A DNA stretch of 64,000 nt from Todiramphus chloris collaris (lineage: Eukaryota > Chordata > Aves > Coraciiformes > Alcedinidae), in NCBI GenBank assembly GCA_025345505.1, contig JANVCC010000047.1, positions 7,181,373-7,245,372 of the forward strand, read 5' to 3'. The notes under the pieces are model-generated. The model had not been told where the DNA came from. It did no database searches and worked only from the letters and a program-made list of their open reading frames with translations. Below, one piece after another: positions 49,356-59,985 of the stretch. The first letter of the stretch is position 1. Each line of letters opens with the position of its first letter. The position numbers were made by a program, and so were the translations under genes.

Positions 49356-49779
49356 GTGGATTTACAATACAGACAGCATCTCTAGGAGGATGCCCTGGCT
49401 CCAAAGGCAGCCACATTTCAACCATTTAAAGAGAAAAACCTGACAGCCCTTAAATTTCTTCTGTTTCAGGTCCCGTTAAGATGAGCAGAAGATGAACATT
49501 TAACTCTGCAGTTGGCATGGTGCTGAAACATGTGAATCCAGGAGCTGCAGACCCGGGCTGTGTCCAACAGCCAGCAAAGCCCTGGAATTCAGCAATACCA
49601 TGCTGGAATTTCTTTTCCATTAAAGTCTCTTATGGAATACCAGAGCTCCGAATAAACATGTAAGCTTTTTCTCACCTAACATAACATGCAATTAAACGTC
49701 TGGTTGTCACATTGGTAGAAAAGTACAAAGAAACTCCCTAATTATGTGGATTTTCCTCTTTATTTAGCTTGTTTCTTAT
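49356..49779. other. Unique intronic sequence
   Basis: No feature is recognised. Confidence 0.5.
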
Positions 49780-50022
49780 TAATGGGGAGAAATTTTTTGG
49801 ACATTCGGAAGAAGCTGTTTACTCTGAGGGTGGTGGAACAGTGAAGCAGGTTGCCCAGATTGATGGCGGAGGCCCCATCCCTGGAGACATCCAAGGTCAG
49901 GCCTGATGAGGCTCTGAGCAACCTGATCTAGTTGAGGATGTCCCTGCTCACCACAGGGGAGCTGGGCCAGATGACCTTTGGAGGTACATTCCAAGCTGGG
50001 GCATTCTATGATTCTATTCTAT
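49780..50022 (+). mobile_element. CR1: CR1 3' part with tail
   Basis: gggagaaattttttggacatt, ctgagggtggtggaacag, gccccatccctggagacatc, gatgacctttggaggtac, gcattctatgattctattct. More diverged than the neighbouring copies. Confidence 0.92.
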
Positions 50023-51339
50023 CTGAATATATCTGAAATTCTACAAATCTAGAAATATCAGAAATTCTATGAATTTCAGTTTGACTAAACTATGATACCA
50101 GCAACAGGCAACAATTTCTTCATCTCAACAAGGCAAGAGAGAAACTGAGGCACCTGCCAAACTTAAGAGTCTTAACTAAACTAAACTTAAGAGTCTGAGG
50201 ACTGCATTAGGATTTACCTTCCCTTGACTCTGGACTCAACAATGAGTTCCCTTAAGACCCTAGAAGCTACCATCTAATCCAGGGAACCAGCAGGTACCTC
50301 TAAAGGATAATTCAGATTTGCAGTAACACTGCTTCCCATCTAGGTTTAATCGTTCTGAGCGAGGCGCCTAAAACGCTCAGTCTACGCCAGTCTTGTTTTT
50401 AAAAAACAGCTTTGAAAAATCTCTAGTTCAAATTAAATGTTTTGTAACAAATGTCACAACTGTAAATCACGCGGCAGTCGCGGGGAGCCGAGAGAGAAGC
50501 TGCAACTCACTCAATACAATCCTCCCAATCTGTTAAGCCAAAAGTTGTTTAATACAATTTAACTCACCCTGGAGTGCAGTTAAATAACGGTGATGGATGG
50601 CAGATTGTCTCTGTCTTTTCCATTTGTTAAATTATGATAGATGAATTATGCACATTAAGGAATTTCAATGCTCTCTTTCTCTTCGCTGTCCTCCCCCCCC
50701 ACCCCCTCCACGAAAAAACATCCCCTCAGCAAAGAGCCTAAATCCATCTCCATCAGAACCATACGATGCTCTACGATGATGATAAAGATGCCAAAGGCCA
50801 GAAAAGACTCTGATTAAGTCCCTTGGTGTTAGGAGGAACAATAAATGTATGTGTGTAACGTACCCAACACTTGCCACCATCGCTATTTTAAATAAACTAA
50901 CTGAAGGTGTAGCTGGTAAAAGTGTTTGTTATTGGTGCTTCACGAGAACTTTGAGGGAGAAAAGAATATAAACGAGTCCTCCCCGAAAGATGTAAACCTT
51001 TTTTTTTACTTTTTTCTTTTTTTTTTTCTGAGCTATTCTCTAACATGGTATTGAATCCATGTATTGCTTTTACCATGTAAAACAAGATAAATATCGCCAA
51101 AGATAATAATTTCTAAGAAAACTTTACTTCAGCAGCCATTTGGTAATTAATCTGCTTCTTAAAAACACCTCCACAGACACCCTTAGGATGGACAGTTTCT
51201 CAGCTGAGTGTCTTCCACAAAATCCCAAAGCAGTGAACTTCAAAGAAGAAAATCCGTATTATCTGCTTTCTCACAAGGTTTTCATCTTGCAGTAACTGTT
51301 GGAGGCGACTCCACCTGACCTCAGTACCCGTGCTCAGCC
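50023..51339. other. Unique sequence with a CpG-retaining stretch
   Basis: CpG is locally kept at 50345-50495 (ttctgagcgaggcgcctaaaa, cacgcggcagtcgcggggag). A C-run lies at 50692-50705 and T-rich runs at 51000-51030. Confidence 0.5.
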
Positions 51340-52228
51340 AGCACAGCATTTCTACAATCTGGACAAGGGGATCAAAGGCACCCCCTGTGAGTTTGCAGAT
51401 AAAATGAAATTGGGCAGGAGGGGTGCAGGCTCTGCAGAGGGGTCTGGACAGGCTGGATCGATGGGCTGAAGCCAAGCGGGTGATGTTCAACAAGGCCAAC
51501 TGCTGGGTCCTGCACATGGGTCACAACAACCCTCTGCAAAGCTCCAGAGTTGGGGCAGGGAAGATGGAAAGTGCCCAGCAGAAAAGGACCTGGGGGTCTT
51601 GGTCAACTACCAGCTGAAGATGAGCCAGTGTGTGCCCAGACGACCAAGAAGGACACCAGCATCCTGGCTTGGTTCAGCACCAGGGTGGCCAGCAGGAGTA
51701 GGGCAGGGTTCATCCCCCTGGACTGGGCACTGGGGAGACAGAACCTTGAATTCTGGGTTCAGTTTTGGGCCCCTCACTCCCAGAAGGACATTGAGGGGCT
51801 GGAGTGTGGCCAGAGAAGGGCAACAGAGCTGGGGAAGGGTCTGGAGCACAAGTGTGGTGAGGAGCAGCTGAGGGACCTTGAGTCTGGAGCAAAGGAGGCT
51901 GAGGGGAGACCTTCTGGCTCTTGGCAGCTCCCTGACAGGAGGTTGGAGCCAGAGGGGGTTGGGCTCTGCTCCCAAGGAACAAACAACAGGACAAGAGGAA
52001 CCAGCCTTGAGTTGCCCCAGGGGAGGTTTAAGTTGGAGCTGAGGAACAATTTCTTTCCCCATAAGGGTTGTCAAAGGCTGTCCCAGGCTGCCCAGGGAAG
52101 TGGTGGAGTCTCCAAAGCCATAGAGATGTGGTGCTGAGGGCCATGGTTTAGTGGTGCCCTGGCAGTGCTGGGCACTCGATGATGCTGAAGGTCTCTTCCA
52201 ACCAAAACAATTCTATGATTCCATGATT
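51340..52228 (+). mobile_element. CR1: Longest CR1 LINE in the window, ORF2 C-terminus to tail
   Basis: 889 bases, from gctcagccagcacagcatttc to ccaaccaaaacaattctatg. In order it carries the reverse-transcriptase C-terminal line [20 protein letters not shown] with VLHMGHNN, then, in another frame, ILAWFSTRVASRSRAG and [20 protein letters not shown], then the 3' UTR and tail. Frame changes between these lines show it is inactivated. It has a deletion of about 20 bases near 52105, where the usual ccccatgatccctggaggggt is absent. Confidence 0.96.
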
Positions 52229-53798
52229 TCAGCAGAGCAGCTGTTTACTTTGAATTACATCCTTCAACTTGTGTTTTGTTTAACCACAGATGTACAGTGT
52301 TATAAGTCCCTCCATTTGGAGGGAACTATGAAGTGAAAACAGCTGGTACAGAGGTTTTTCTTTAGAAAAAGCCAGCGTATGTCTCCGTGTGTAACTCTTT
52401 ACATATTCACAAACTACCCCGATTAAAAATGTCTGGCAGATGTACTGGAAGATTAACAGAAACCACTTCTGATTTTAGATGTGCTGATGTAAGCCAGGAG
52501 AAAGCCTGTGAAACTTACGGAGGTTCATCAAGGAAAGACAAAGTCTACAAGAAAATCCAGTCAGGCTTCAGATGTGTCCCTTGAGACTTAAGAAAAAGGA
52601 AACAAAACCCAAGAAAACAAAAGGGTTGGATTTGACAAAGTGCCACAGATTTGAGAGATTACAGGGAATTTACCGTAAGTGTTGGTGAGGTCTAACTTAA
52701 GACAGATGAAGAAAGCATTGTAGGTATGATTCACACCACCAGAAGGAGGTACCTTCTACAGCAGGTTTTATTCATGGATGGAAGAAGTCAGCCTAGAATG
52801 GTGAGTTTAAAGCAGAAAAAAATAAAAAAGCAACAACAAAAATCTAGATTCTTGACTAGCAAGTTTCCCTCTCTTTGATGAAAAGACTTATAAAGAGCTT
52901 GTGGAAGTTTATGCACAAACTAAAATGTGACATTTATGAGATTTCTAAGCAGAAAAACCTCAGGGACCAGAATTCAATCTGTATTTCCTTCACTCTATCC
53001 TTCCTTTCCTTCAATATACTGTCCCAGGTTTCTTCTCATGTCTCCTATCCTGAAACGGACCTAATGCTTTGGAACTACCTTGTCACCGTGAGTCTGCCAG
53101 GAGCTTTCAAGAAGCATTTCTATGTGAAAGACGAAGCATTTTCCTGCTGGTGAAATGACATTACATCCTGCAGAATGCTTCATTCATCCCCAGTGATACC
53201 ACCCGCCATGGAAGGTTAGATCTGAGTCATCTCCCTCAACAGAAACTTGACAGTTCATTCCAGAGGCTCCTTTTCCTCTCCAATTTCAACGCAGAAAGTG
53301 AGGTACCTTCAGAAATCTCCAGCAGCTCCTTACTGCTGCAAGCACCGCAGAACGAAAATAACATTGCTCAGAATGAGTCTGTCATCGTTTTAAAGCATCA
53401 AAATTGCTAAGCAGTTCTCCAGTGACACTGTAATTACAGAGTGCAGCCCCAGTGATGCCAGAGTAAAGGTGGAAAGAGCTACTCCTCACTAAAACACCAT
53501 GTTTGATTGCTTACAATATTCTCAGCACTCTCCCTTCAAGGCACACCGGACATGGGGCTGACAGAAGCACAAGTTTTTCACACAAGCCTCCTTCACAATT
53601 CCAGTGTTTATGGATGAAACAACCTCCTGTTCCTTAGAGAAGTTAATATTCAAACAGCAGACAGAAGAGACTGCTGTATGTAAACACTGCAGGAAAACAA
53701 CTACTCAAAATCTTATGTTCTTCCGCCACTGGGTCCTACTTGGATGACCAAAGCTTTGCACATAATTGAAAGCAGGTTATGATAGCAGGGCAGACACT
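52229..53798. other. Unique AT-rich intronic sequence
   Basis: No repeat or exon is recognised. Confidence 0.55.
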
Positions 53799-54028
53799 AT
53801 AGAATCATAGAAGTGTTTTGGTTGGAAGAGACCTTTAAGATCATGGAGTCCAACCATTAACCCAGCACTGTCAGGGCACCATTAACCCATGTCCCTCAGC
53901 ACCACATCTCTACAGCTTGGAAACCCCTCCAGGGATCACGGGGACTCCACCACTGCTCTGGGCATCCTGGGACAGCCCTGGACAATCCTGGAGGGGAAGA
54001 AACTGTTCCTCATGTCCAACCTAAACCA
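53799..54028 (-). mobile_element. CR1: CR1 3' part
   Basis: tatagaatcatagaagtgttt, gttggaagagacctttaag, cagggatcacggggactccac, to cctcatgtccaacctaaacc. Confidence 0.95.
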
Positions 54029-55289
54029 AAGTCCTTTGATAGATCTGGCATACTGGAAGTGAGAGCCAGTGATCTTAAGAAGCAACTTCATTTCAAGATT
54101 GCTAAGTAACACAACTCTTGCTCAAGCTTAGGCACTAATGCTTAAAATCAAAACTGGCTTTAAAAATAAAGCTAAGTCCTCAGATCCTTTCCTTCTTTGA
54201 AGGAAAATTAAGAATGCAAAAGGAGATCAGAAGAGCCAAGCGTGAAACCTGATTGTTCAGCAATTCTTATAACAATAGTTAAAACAGAAATTGTGAGAGA
54301 AATGTGGGGATTTGTGAAGTGACCACATTGACTTAAGACAGATAAAATCATAATTACTATTAGAATGAATAAGGTTTTTTTTGTATTACTTTTGTTCCTT
54401 TCCAACTTCCAATTGTATAGCTCTAGAAGAGTTGATTTTAAGCAGCTTTAAATTACACCTCTTGAAAGAAGAGAACATGGGTGGAGTAAAACCAGCAAGT
54501 ACCTTTTCCATCTGCAGTGACCAACCACTGAAAAGCACCAACATCAACTGACCACTCCACTATTTTAAACTTGAACTGAAATTCAAATTAAACATGCTGT
54601 GAACAATAGAGTGTTATCAACACTGAAGGGTATTATTTGAATTTTATTCAGACTTTGTACCAATTCTTCCTCTTTCATACGTACAGTCAACGTGACATTT
54701 TTCCTTCCTTCCAAAAGCAGGAAATGTGAGAATTAATTTTGCCCCGTGGGGAGGAATTTGGGCCTATTTCATTTTCAATGCCTATTACATTTCACTGCAA
54801 TAATTTCCAGGCTGCACACTTGCAGTGACAAACACCAGGCCACCCTTTCCCAGTAAAAGGACAGCAAGAACACCAGGGCTAAATAACAGAAAATGTTTTC
54901 AGCAAATAAACCGCTCTCTTAAAAATGTCATCTCTTTAAAAGAAGCCTGATTATAATTAGCTGTCCTTCACGACAGGCTAATTTAGTACAAAGAAACCGG
55001 AGGCCAATTTGTTTCACAAATACTGCTGGTTCTGTTTCAAGTGAATAGTGGTACGTAAAATACCTATCAAATTTAGCCTAAAAAGCTGGACCTTCTCTTA
55101 GTTCAAGCTACTTTTTCCCCCTGCAAGATGATGTAGATACACCTACGGCATAGACAGGTGTGGAACCTGTATCTGTGTTCCTGACAGGAGCAGTTAAAAA
55201 GTCAGACAGACTCCTTCTGAGCACAGACATTTCCCCAGTAATTTTAGTCACTGGAGAGAACTACAACACCTGTAGGTTTCCAAGCAAGA
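54029..55289. other. Unique AT-rich intronic sequence
   Basis: No repeat or exon is recognised. Confidence 0.55.
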
Positions 55290-55848
55290 ATCATCACTGT
55301 ATTATAGGGGCTGGAAGGCACATCTGGAGGTCATCTAGACCAACCACCCTGCCAAGGAAGGCTCCCCTAGAGAAGGTCACACAGGAATGCATCACGGTGG
55401 GTTTCAAATCTCTCCAGAGAAGGAGACTCCACAACCTCTCTGGGTAACCTGGACCAGACTCTGACACCCTCAAAAAGGTTCCTCCTCATATATAGTTCTA
55501 CTTTGTGTCCTTTACCTCTTGTCCTGTCACTGGGCATCACTGAAAAAAGACTGGTCACATCCTCCTGATACCCACCCTTTAAGTATTTATAAGTATTTTT
55601 ATTTAATAAGATCCCCTCTCAGTCTTCTCCAGACTCAAAAGACCCAACTCCCTCACCCTTTCCTCATAAGAGAGATGTCCCAGTCCCTTAATCATCTTTG
55701 TAGCCCTTTGTTGTACCCCCTCCAGCAGTTCCCTGTCCTTTTTCAGTACTGGACACAGCACTTCAGATGTGGCCTCACCAGGGCAGAGTAGAATGGGAGG
55801 AGAACCTCGCTCGACCTGCTGGCCACACTCTTCTTGATGCACCCCAGA
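55290..55848 (-). mobile_element. CR1: CR1 LINE with ORF2 C-terminal remnants
   Basis: From gaatcatcactgtattatagg to ctggccacactcttcttgatgc. Minus-strand frames read [17 protein letters not shown] and [19 protein letters not shown], the standard CR1 C-terminal region with frameshifts. An AT-rich patch (aagtatttataagtattttt) replaces part of the usual sequence near 55585. Confidence 0.95.
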
Positions 55849-56032
55849 TCTATAAGCTGATGTTTAAAAACAGTGCTGGACTTCACCCACACCAAGACTC
55901 TTCTGAGAGGACTTCCACAAAGCCTACACTCCTTTTTTCAAAGCATAAAACAAGGATTTGCAGCTTATTCTCTGACAACAACTAGAAATTATTGCTAGCC
56001 TCAATCTAATTAATAAAAATAAAATCTACTCA
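55849..56032. other. Unique intronic sequence
   Basis: A short gap between two CR1 copies of opposite orientation. Confidence 0.5.
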
Positions 56033-56233
56033 TTATACTGAGGGTGGTGAGAGCCTGTCCCAGGTTGCCCAGAGAGGTGGTTGCTGCCCCATCCCTGGCA
56101 CCATTGCAGGTGAGGTTGGCCGGGACTCTGAGCACCCTGCTCTAGTTGCAGATGTCCCTGCTCAGAGCAGGGGGTTGGACTGGGTGACTTGGCAAGGTCC
56201 TTTCCAACCCAAACCAGTCTGTGATTTTATGAT
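56033..56233 (+). mobile_element. CR1: CR1 3' part with tail
   Basis: ttatactgagggtggtgagag, ccattgcaggtgaggttgg, ggggttggactgggtgac, ttgg then cagtctgtgattttatgatt. Confidence 0.95.
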
Positions 56234-57174
56234 TATATTTAAAATAACTAAAACTGCTTGAATAGCTCATAGGTTTGTCTTGAATAAAGATCGGAATACT
56301 GACAGAAATGTTAAGTTTTTTTATGCAGAAACGTTTTTACAGCAAAGAAGCATTTAGAGAAAATTAATCAAACATCAGAACATTAACTTTGTACAGCTCA
56401 CCAGTAAAGTCTGGAAATACAGTGAGCAGACCTTCAGCCTTCACAACTAAAAACACAACACTCACTTGAAACATCTTTTTTTTCGTTTGTACCAACGTCA
56501 TTTATTCCTCCTGTCTTGGCAATTTGCAAAAGGTCAGCTTGTTTTACGCTAAGGAAAGATTTCTTGGACCATAAATTAATAAAGGGAATTACATGAAATT
56601 CCTTATCAACCTTGAAGTTATTCCCCACTAAGAAGTTCTGTGGGAAAACGTTAAGTTGCAAGATTTTTCTAACTCTAAAAGTTCAACCTTTCAAATGTAT
56701 TAGGAGAAAGTTACATCCAACCAGCAAAGCAAGCGACAGAAAGGAATTGTTTTCAAAATAAATATCCTTCCTGCTCCCTGTGCACGACAGAACATCAGCA
56801 ATCCATTCTTTGATGATGCTGTAATGAAAGAAAGTTGCTCTGGTAATATACACAAAGCCCCAGATAAGAGCTTACAGGATTAAAGGATTACACGGAGGTT
56901 ATTAAAGGGGTTGGGGAGGGAGGGAGGGAAGGAGGACGCACGAGCTTTTAAATAACCATCATCATTCTGCTTGGAAATGTGAGGGCTAAGTTTGGGTTTA
57001 GGTTGAGTTCTAGCTTTTGTAATAAACACCCTACTTATTTCTTTAGGTTACTACTAGGTTGGTTTGGCTCAAAAGAAAGTAAGTGCTTAACGTAATCTTC
57101 AAACACGCACGGAAGGTTTCTTTGCAGTGTAAATCTGTTGCCCTGGCAGAGCTTCTTTAATAGATATTAATTAA
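56234..57174. other. Unique AT-rich intronic sequence
   Basis: Only a short ggga run at 56919-56936 stands out. Confidence 0.55.
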
Positions 57175-57250
57175 TAAGGGAGGCTGAACCAGATGATCTT
57201 CAGAGGGCCATTCCACCCCTGACCAGTCCATGACTCTGTGGTATTCTATG
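57175..57250 (+). mobile_element. CR1: Very short CR1 3' end in the left arm
   Basis: Only the hairpin region and a degenerate tail remain. Its strand is opposite to the CR1 copy of the right arm, as the inverted repeat requires. Confidence 0.8.
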
Positions 57251-57558
57251 AGGTGTAGGAGAAATACTTCAGTGTAATGTGAACTTGCAAAATAACCCGG
57301 TTGTGGAAAGTGATAAAATAATCTCCATTTCTTTCTCGATGAACCGCATAACATATTAATAGGATAATGTGGTGAGTATAAAATTAAATATATTTCTTAA
57401 GAACAGACCAAATATTTGAACTTAAACCCATATATTGCCTTGTCAGTTGCTGGTCGTTGCTGGTCGCAGCATAGACAGCCTATCATGGTTTCTTAGATAG
57501 CTGCAGTAAATACTTGTTTACAGATCAGCCCTCAGCAAGGGTTTAAATTAATGCTTAA
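57175..57558 (+). repeat. Left arm of a large inverted repeat
   Basis: Begins with 75 bases of a CR1 3' end (gatcttcagagggccattcc to gactctgtggtattctatgag), then about 310 bases of non-CR1 sequence ending gcaagggtttaaattaatgc. The reverse complement lies at 58010-58402, roughly 85% identical by eye; shared words include aacatattaataggataatg and tagctgcagtaaatacttg. Confidence 0.9.
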
Positions 57559-58009
57559 TGTGTAAAATTAATAAGCTAATACAGAAATTTCAGTTCTAAG
57601 GGGCACGTATTTTGTGGCATTTTTACCCACAAGACTGTCGAGCATCGTATGTTCACTATTTTTACCTATGGAAACACAGGTCTGAAGGAGAAATTAATGT
57701 ACCAGTGTAATGAACCACACTGGTTATTAGTTCTGCAATAAATACGCAGCTATTGTTAATTCCACGTGTCATCCATATACATTATTCATGGGTTTCACAA
57801 AGCTTACACCTGACCGAGATGCAATCCACTCTTATTTTCACTGGAAAAACAGAGGAATCAAATATTACTTGACTCAAATAAAATACTGATGTTCCCAGTG
57901 TACCAGGTATAGGAAGAAATAAGTGAAGTAATGAGAACAGAACTCGAGCTCTTTTCAGATATAAGGAAATACGTGACAGCTCCCTGGGGACTCACTTGTT
58001 CTTAATAAT
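57559..58009. other. Spacer (451 bases) of the inverted repeat
   Basis: AT-rich sequence with no internal symmetry that I could see and no recognisable gene or repeat. Confidence 0.6.
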
Positions 58010-58402
58010 TTAAGCATGAATTTAAACCCTTGCTGAGGGCTAATCTATAAGCAAGTATTTACTGCAGCTATCTAAGAAATCACAACAGGCTGTCTACGCT
58101 GCGACCAGCAATGACCATCAACCAACAAGGCAATATATGGGTTTAAGTTCAATTATTTGGTCTGTACTTAAGAAATGTATTTAATTTTACACATACCACA
58201 TTATCCTATTAATATGTTATGCAGTTCATTGAGAAAGAAATTGAGAATATTTTATCAATTTCCAAAACTGGGTTATTTCACAAATTCACGGGAGTAAATG
58301 TTTGACAGTAAAGTATTTCTCCTAGACCTCACAGAATACCACAGAGTCATGGACTGGTCAGGGTTGGAAGGGCCCTCTGGAGAACATCTCATCCAACCCT
58401 CC
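58010..58402 (-). repeat. Right arm of the large inverted repeat
   Basis: Starts ttaagcatgaatttaaaccc, the reverse complement of the left arm's end, and extends into the CR1 3' end at 58328. Homology to the left arm stops where the left CR1 is truncated, while the right CR1 continues to about 58540. Confidence 0.9.
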
Positions 58403-58540
58403 CTGCTCCATCCAGCAGGGTCACCCAGAGCCCAGGATCCCATTGTCCAGGCAGGTTTGGAATCTCTCCAGACAAGGAGACACCACAACCTCTCTGGGCA
58501 GCCTGGCACAGCCTCTGACACCCTCAACACAAAATCCAAC
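58328..58540 (-). mobile_element. CR1: CR1 3' part overlapping the right arm
   Basis: acctcacagaataccacagag, ggttggaagggccctctgg, catccagcagggtcacccag, to ggcagcctggcacagcctctg. About 140 bases longer at its 5' side than the copy in the left arm. Confidence 0.94.
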
Positions 58541-59294
58541 ATAATACCTACCAAAAGTGGAACAGGAATGAAGTGAACACTCTGGTTTGTAAAGTTTTAA
58601 AATAAACAGTGTAAAATACATTCAGAACTTACACCAGAACTCAACGACACAGTTACGTCTTTGATGACCTGGGTAGGATGAATTTGACATTAACATTTTA
58701 AGTCTTTCTGCCAATCCATGAGTCATTTAAGAGAGAAATAGCGATAAAAGGCCAGAAAGTGCGTATGCATGAGAATAATGAGGTATATGAGAAAGCCAAA
58801 TAAAATAAAAGTATTGTAATTAATACTGAGAGAACACGGGAGCATAATTTAATATACATATTTTATCCCTCCAATACAGGAAACTTTTCACCTATTAATA
58901 CACCTGCTAGAAAGAGATAACTGCTAAGTAACCACGGATGGGTGCCGAGGATTTGCAGCAATAATCATATTAACATTATTGGGTGCTCCTAGTGCAAATC
59001 ATCACCAGAAAAATAACCCAGTATAAACGTCCCAGCACAGATGTACACATAATTGTGCTTGCCTTTATAACACGTGAAGCCACTGCTAAAACCTTGAATT
59101 CCTGCACAGACATTGCACAAAATCTCATCCAGTACTGGGACCCTCATGAAGAAAAGGTTAAAAAGGTGGCAGGAAATAGCCAAGTGATGGAGAACATGAC
59201 TTCTCAGTTTCCACCATGGAATTTCCTATATACCTCACACTCACCAAAATAAGTGCCAGGCTTCACGCCCATTAAAATTATAAAACACTCACAG
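58541..59294. other. Unique AT-rich intronic sequence
   Basis: No repeat or exon is recognised. Confidence 0.5.
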
Positions 59295-59476
59295 GTCGCT
59301 GCCCCCCATTCCCCAGCTGAGCAGCTGGAGCTGAGCCGGCCCCGTGCGCTGGCACCCAGAGCCACTGGCACCCTGGGCTGCACCCCCAGCAGCGTGGGCA
59401 GCAGGGGAGGGGGGATCCTGCCCCTCTGCTCCCAGGGCTCTGGGGAGAGAGAGAGAGAGAGAGAGAGAGACCCCCC
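59295..59476. repeat. GC-rich segment with (GA)13, possible 5' extension of the following CR1
   Basis: cccccattccccagctgagc, agctgagccggccccgtgcg and gcacccccagcagcgtgggc lead into (GA)13 at 59445-59470, then directly into CR1. The copies at 12075 and 35258 lack this part, so it is either upstream element sequence they lost or an unrelated insert. Overlapping frames on both strands are long only because of the GC content. Confidence 0.5.
59445..59470. repeat. (GA)13 microsatellite
   Basis: Thirteen uninterrupted ga units between tgggg and cccccctgcag. Confidence 0.9.
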
Positions 59477-59985
59477 TGCAGTGCTGGGGCCAGCTCGGGA
59501 GTGCTCAGCACAGCAGAGACAGGGACCTGTTGGAGCGGGGCCAGAGGAGCCCCAGCAATGCTGGGAGGGCTGGAACCCCTGTGCTGGGAGGCCAGGCTGG
59601 GAGAGATGGGGGGGTTCAGCCTGGAGAGGAGAAGGCTCTGGGGAGACCTTCTGGTGGCCTTTCAGGACTTCCAGGGGCCTGTCAGAAAGATGGGGACAGA
59701 GTTTTAGTGGGGCCTGTTGGGACACAACAAGGGGAGATGGGTTTAAAGTAGAAGAGGGAGATTTAGACTGGAGAGAAGGAAGAAATATTTTACACTGAGT
59801 GGTGAGACCCTGTCCCAGGTTGCCCAGAGAGGTGGTGGCTGCCCCATCCCTGGTACCATTGCAGGTGAGGTTGGCTGGGGCTCTGAGCAACCTGCTCTAG
59901 TTGCAGATGTCCCTGCTTAGTGCAGGGGGTTGGCCTAGATGACCTTGCAAGGTCCCTTCCAAGCCAAACCATTCTCAGATACGCT
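59477..59985 (+). mobile_element. CR1: CR1 LINE (GC-rich subfamily), 3' hairpin region present
   Basis: From cagtgctggggccagctcgg through gagaagctctg-type ORF2 end, gtcagaaagatggggacag and ggtgaggttggctggggctc to ggttggcctagatgaccttgc and aaaccattctcagatacgctg. It is the fullest of the three copies of this subfamily here; the octamer tail is degenerate. Confidence 0.95.

Noticed and set aside
51550-52137. 195-codon plus-strand frame as a host gene
   Set aside because: It reads CR1 ORF2 C-terminal remnants and 3' UTR in mixed frames and belongs to the transposon.
59204-59890. 228-codon minus-strand and 181-codon plus-strand frames
   Set aside because: They cross a CR1 copy, a (GA)n tract and unique flank, so they are chance frames through repeats.
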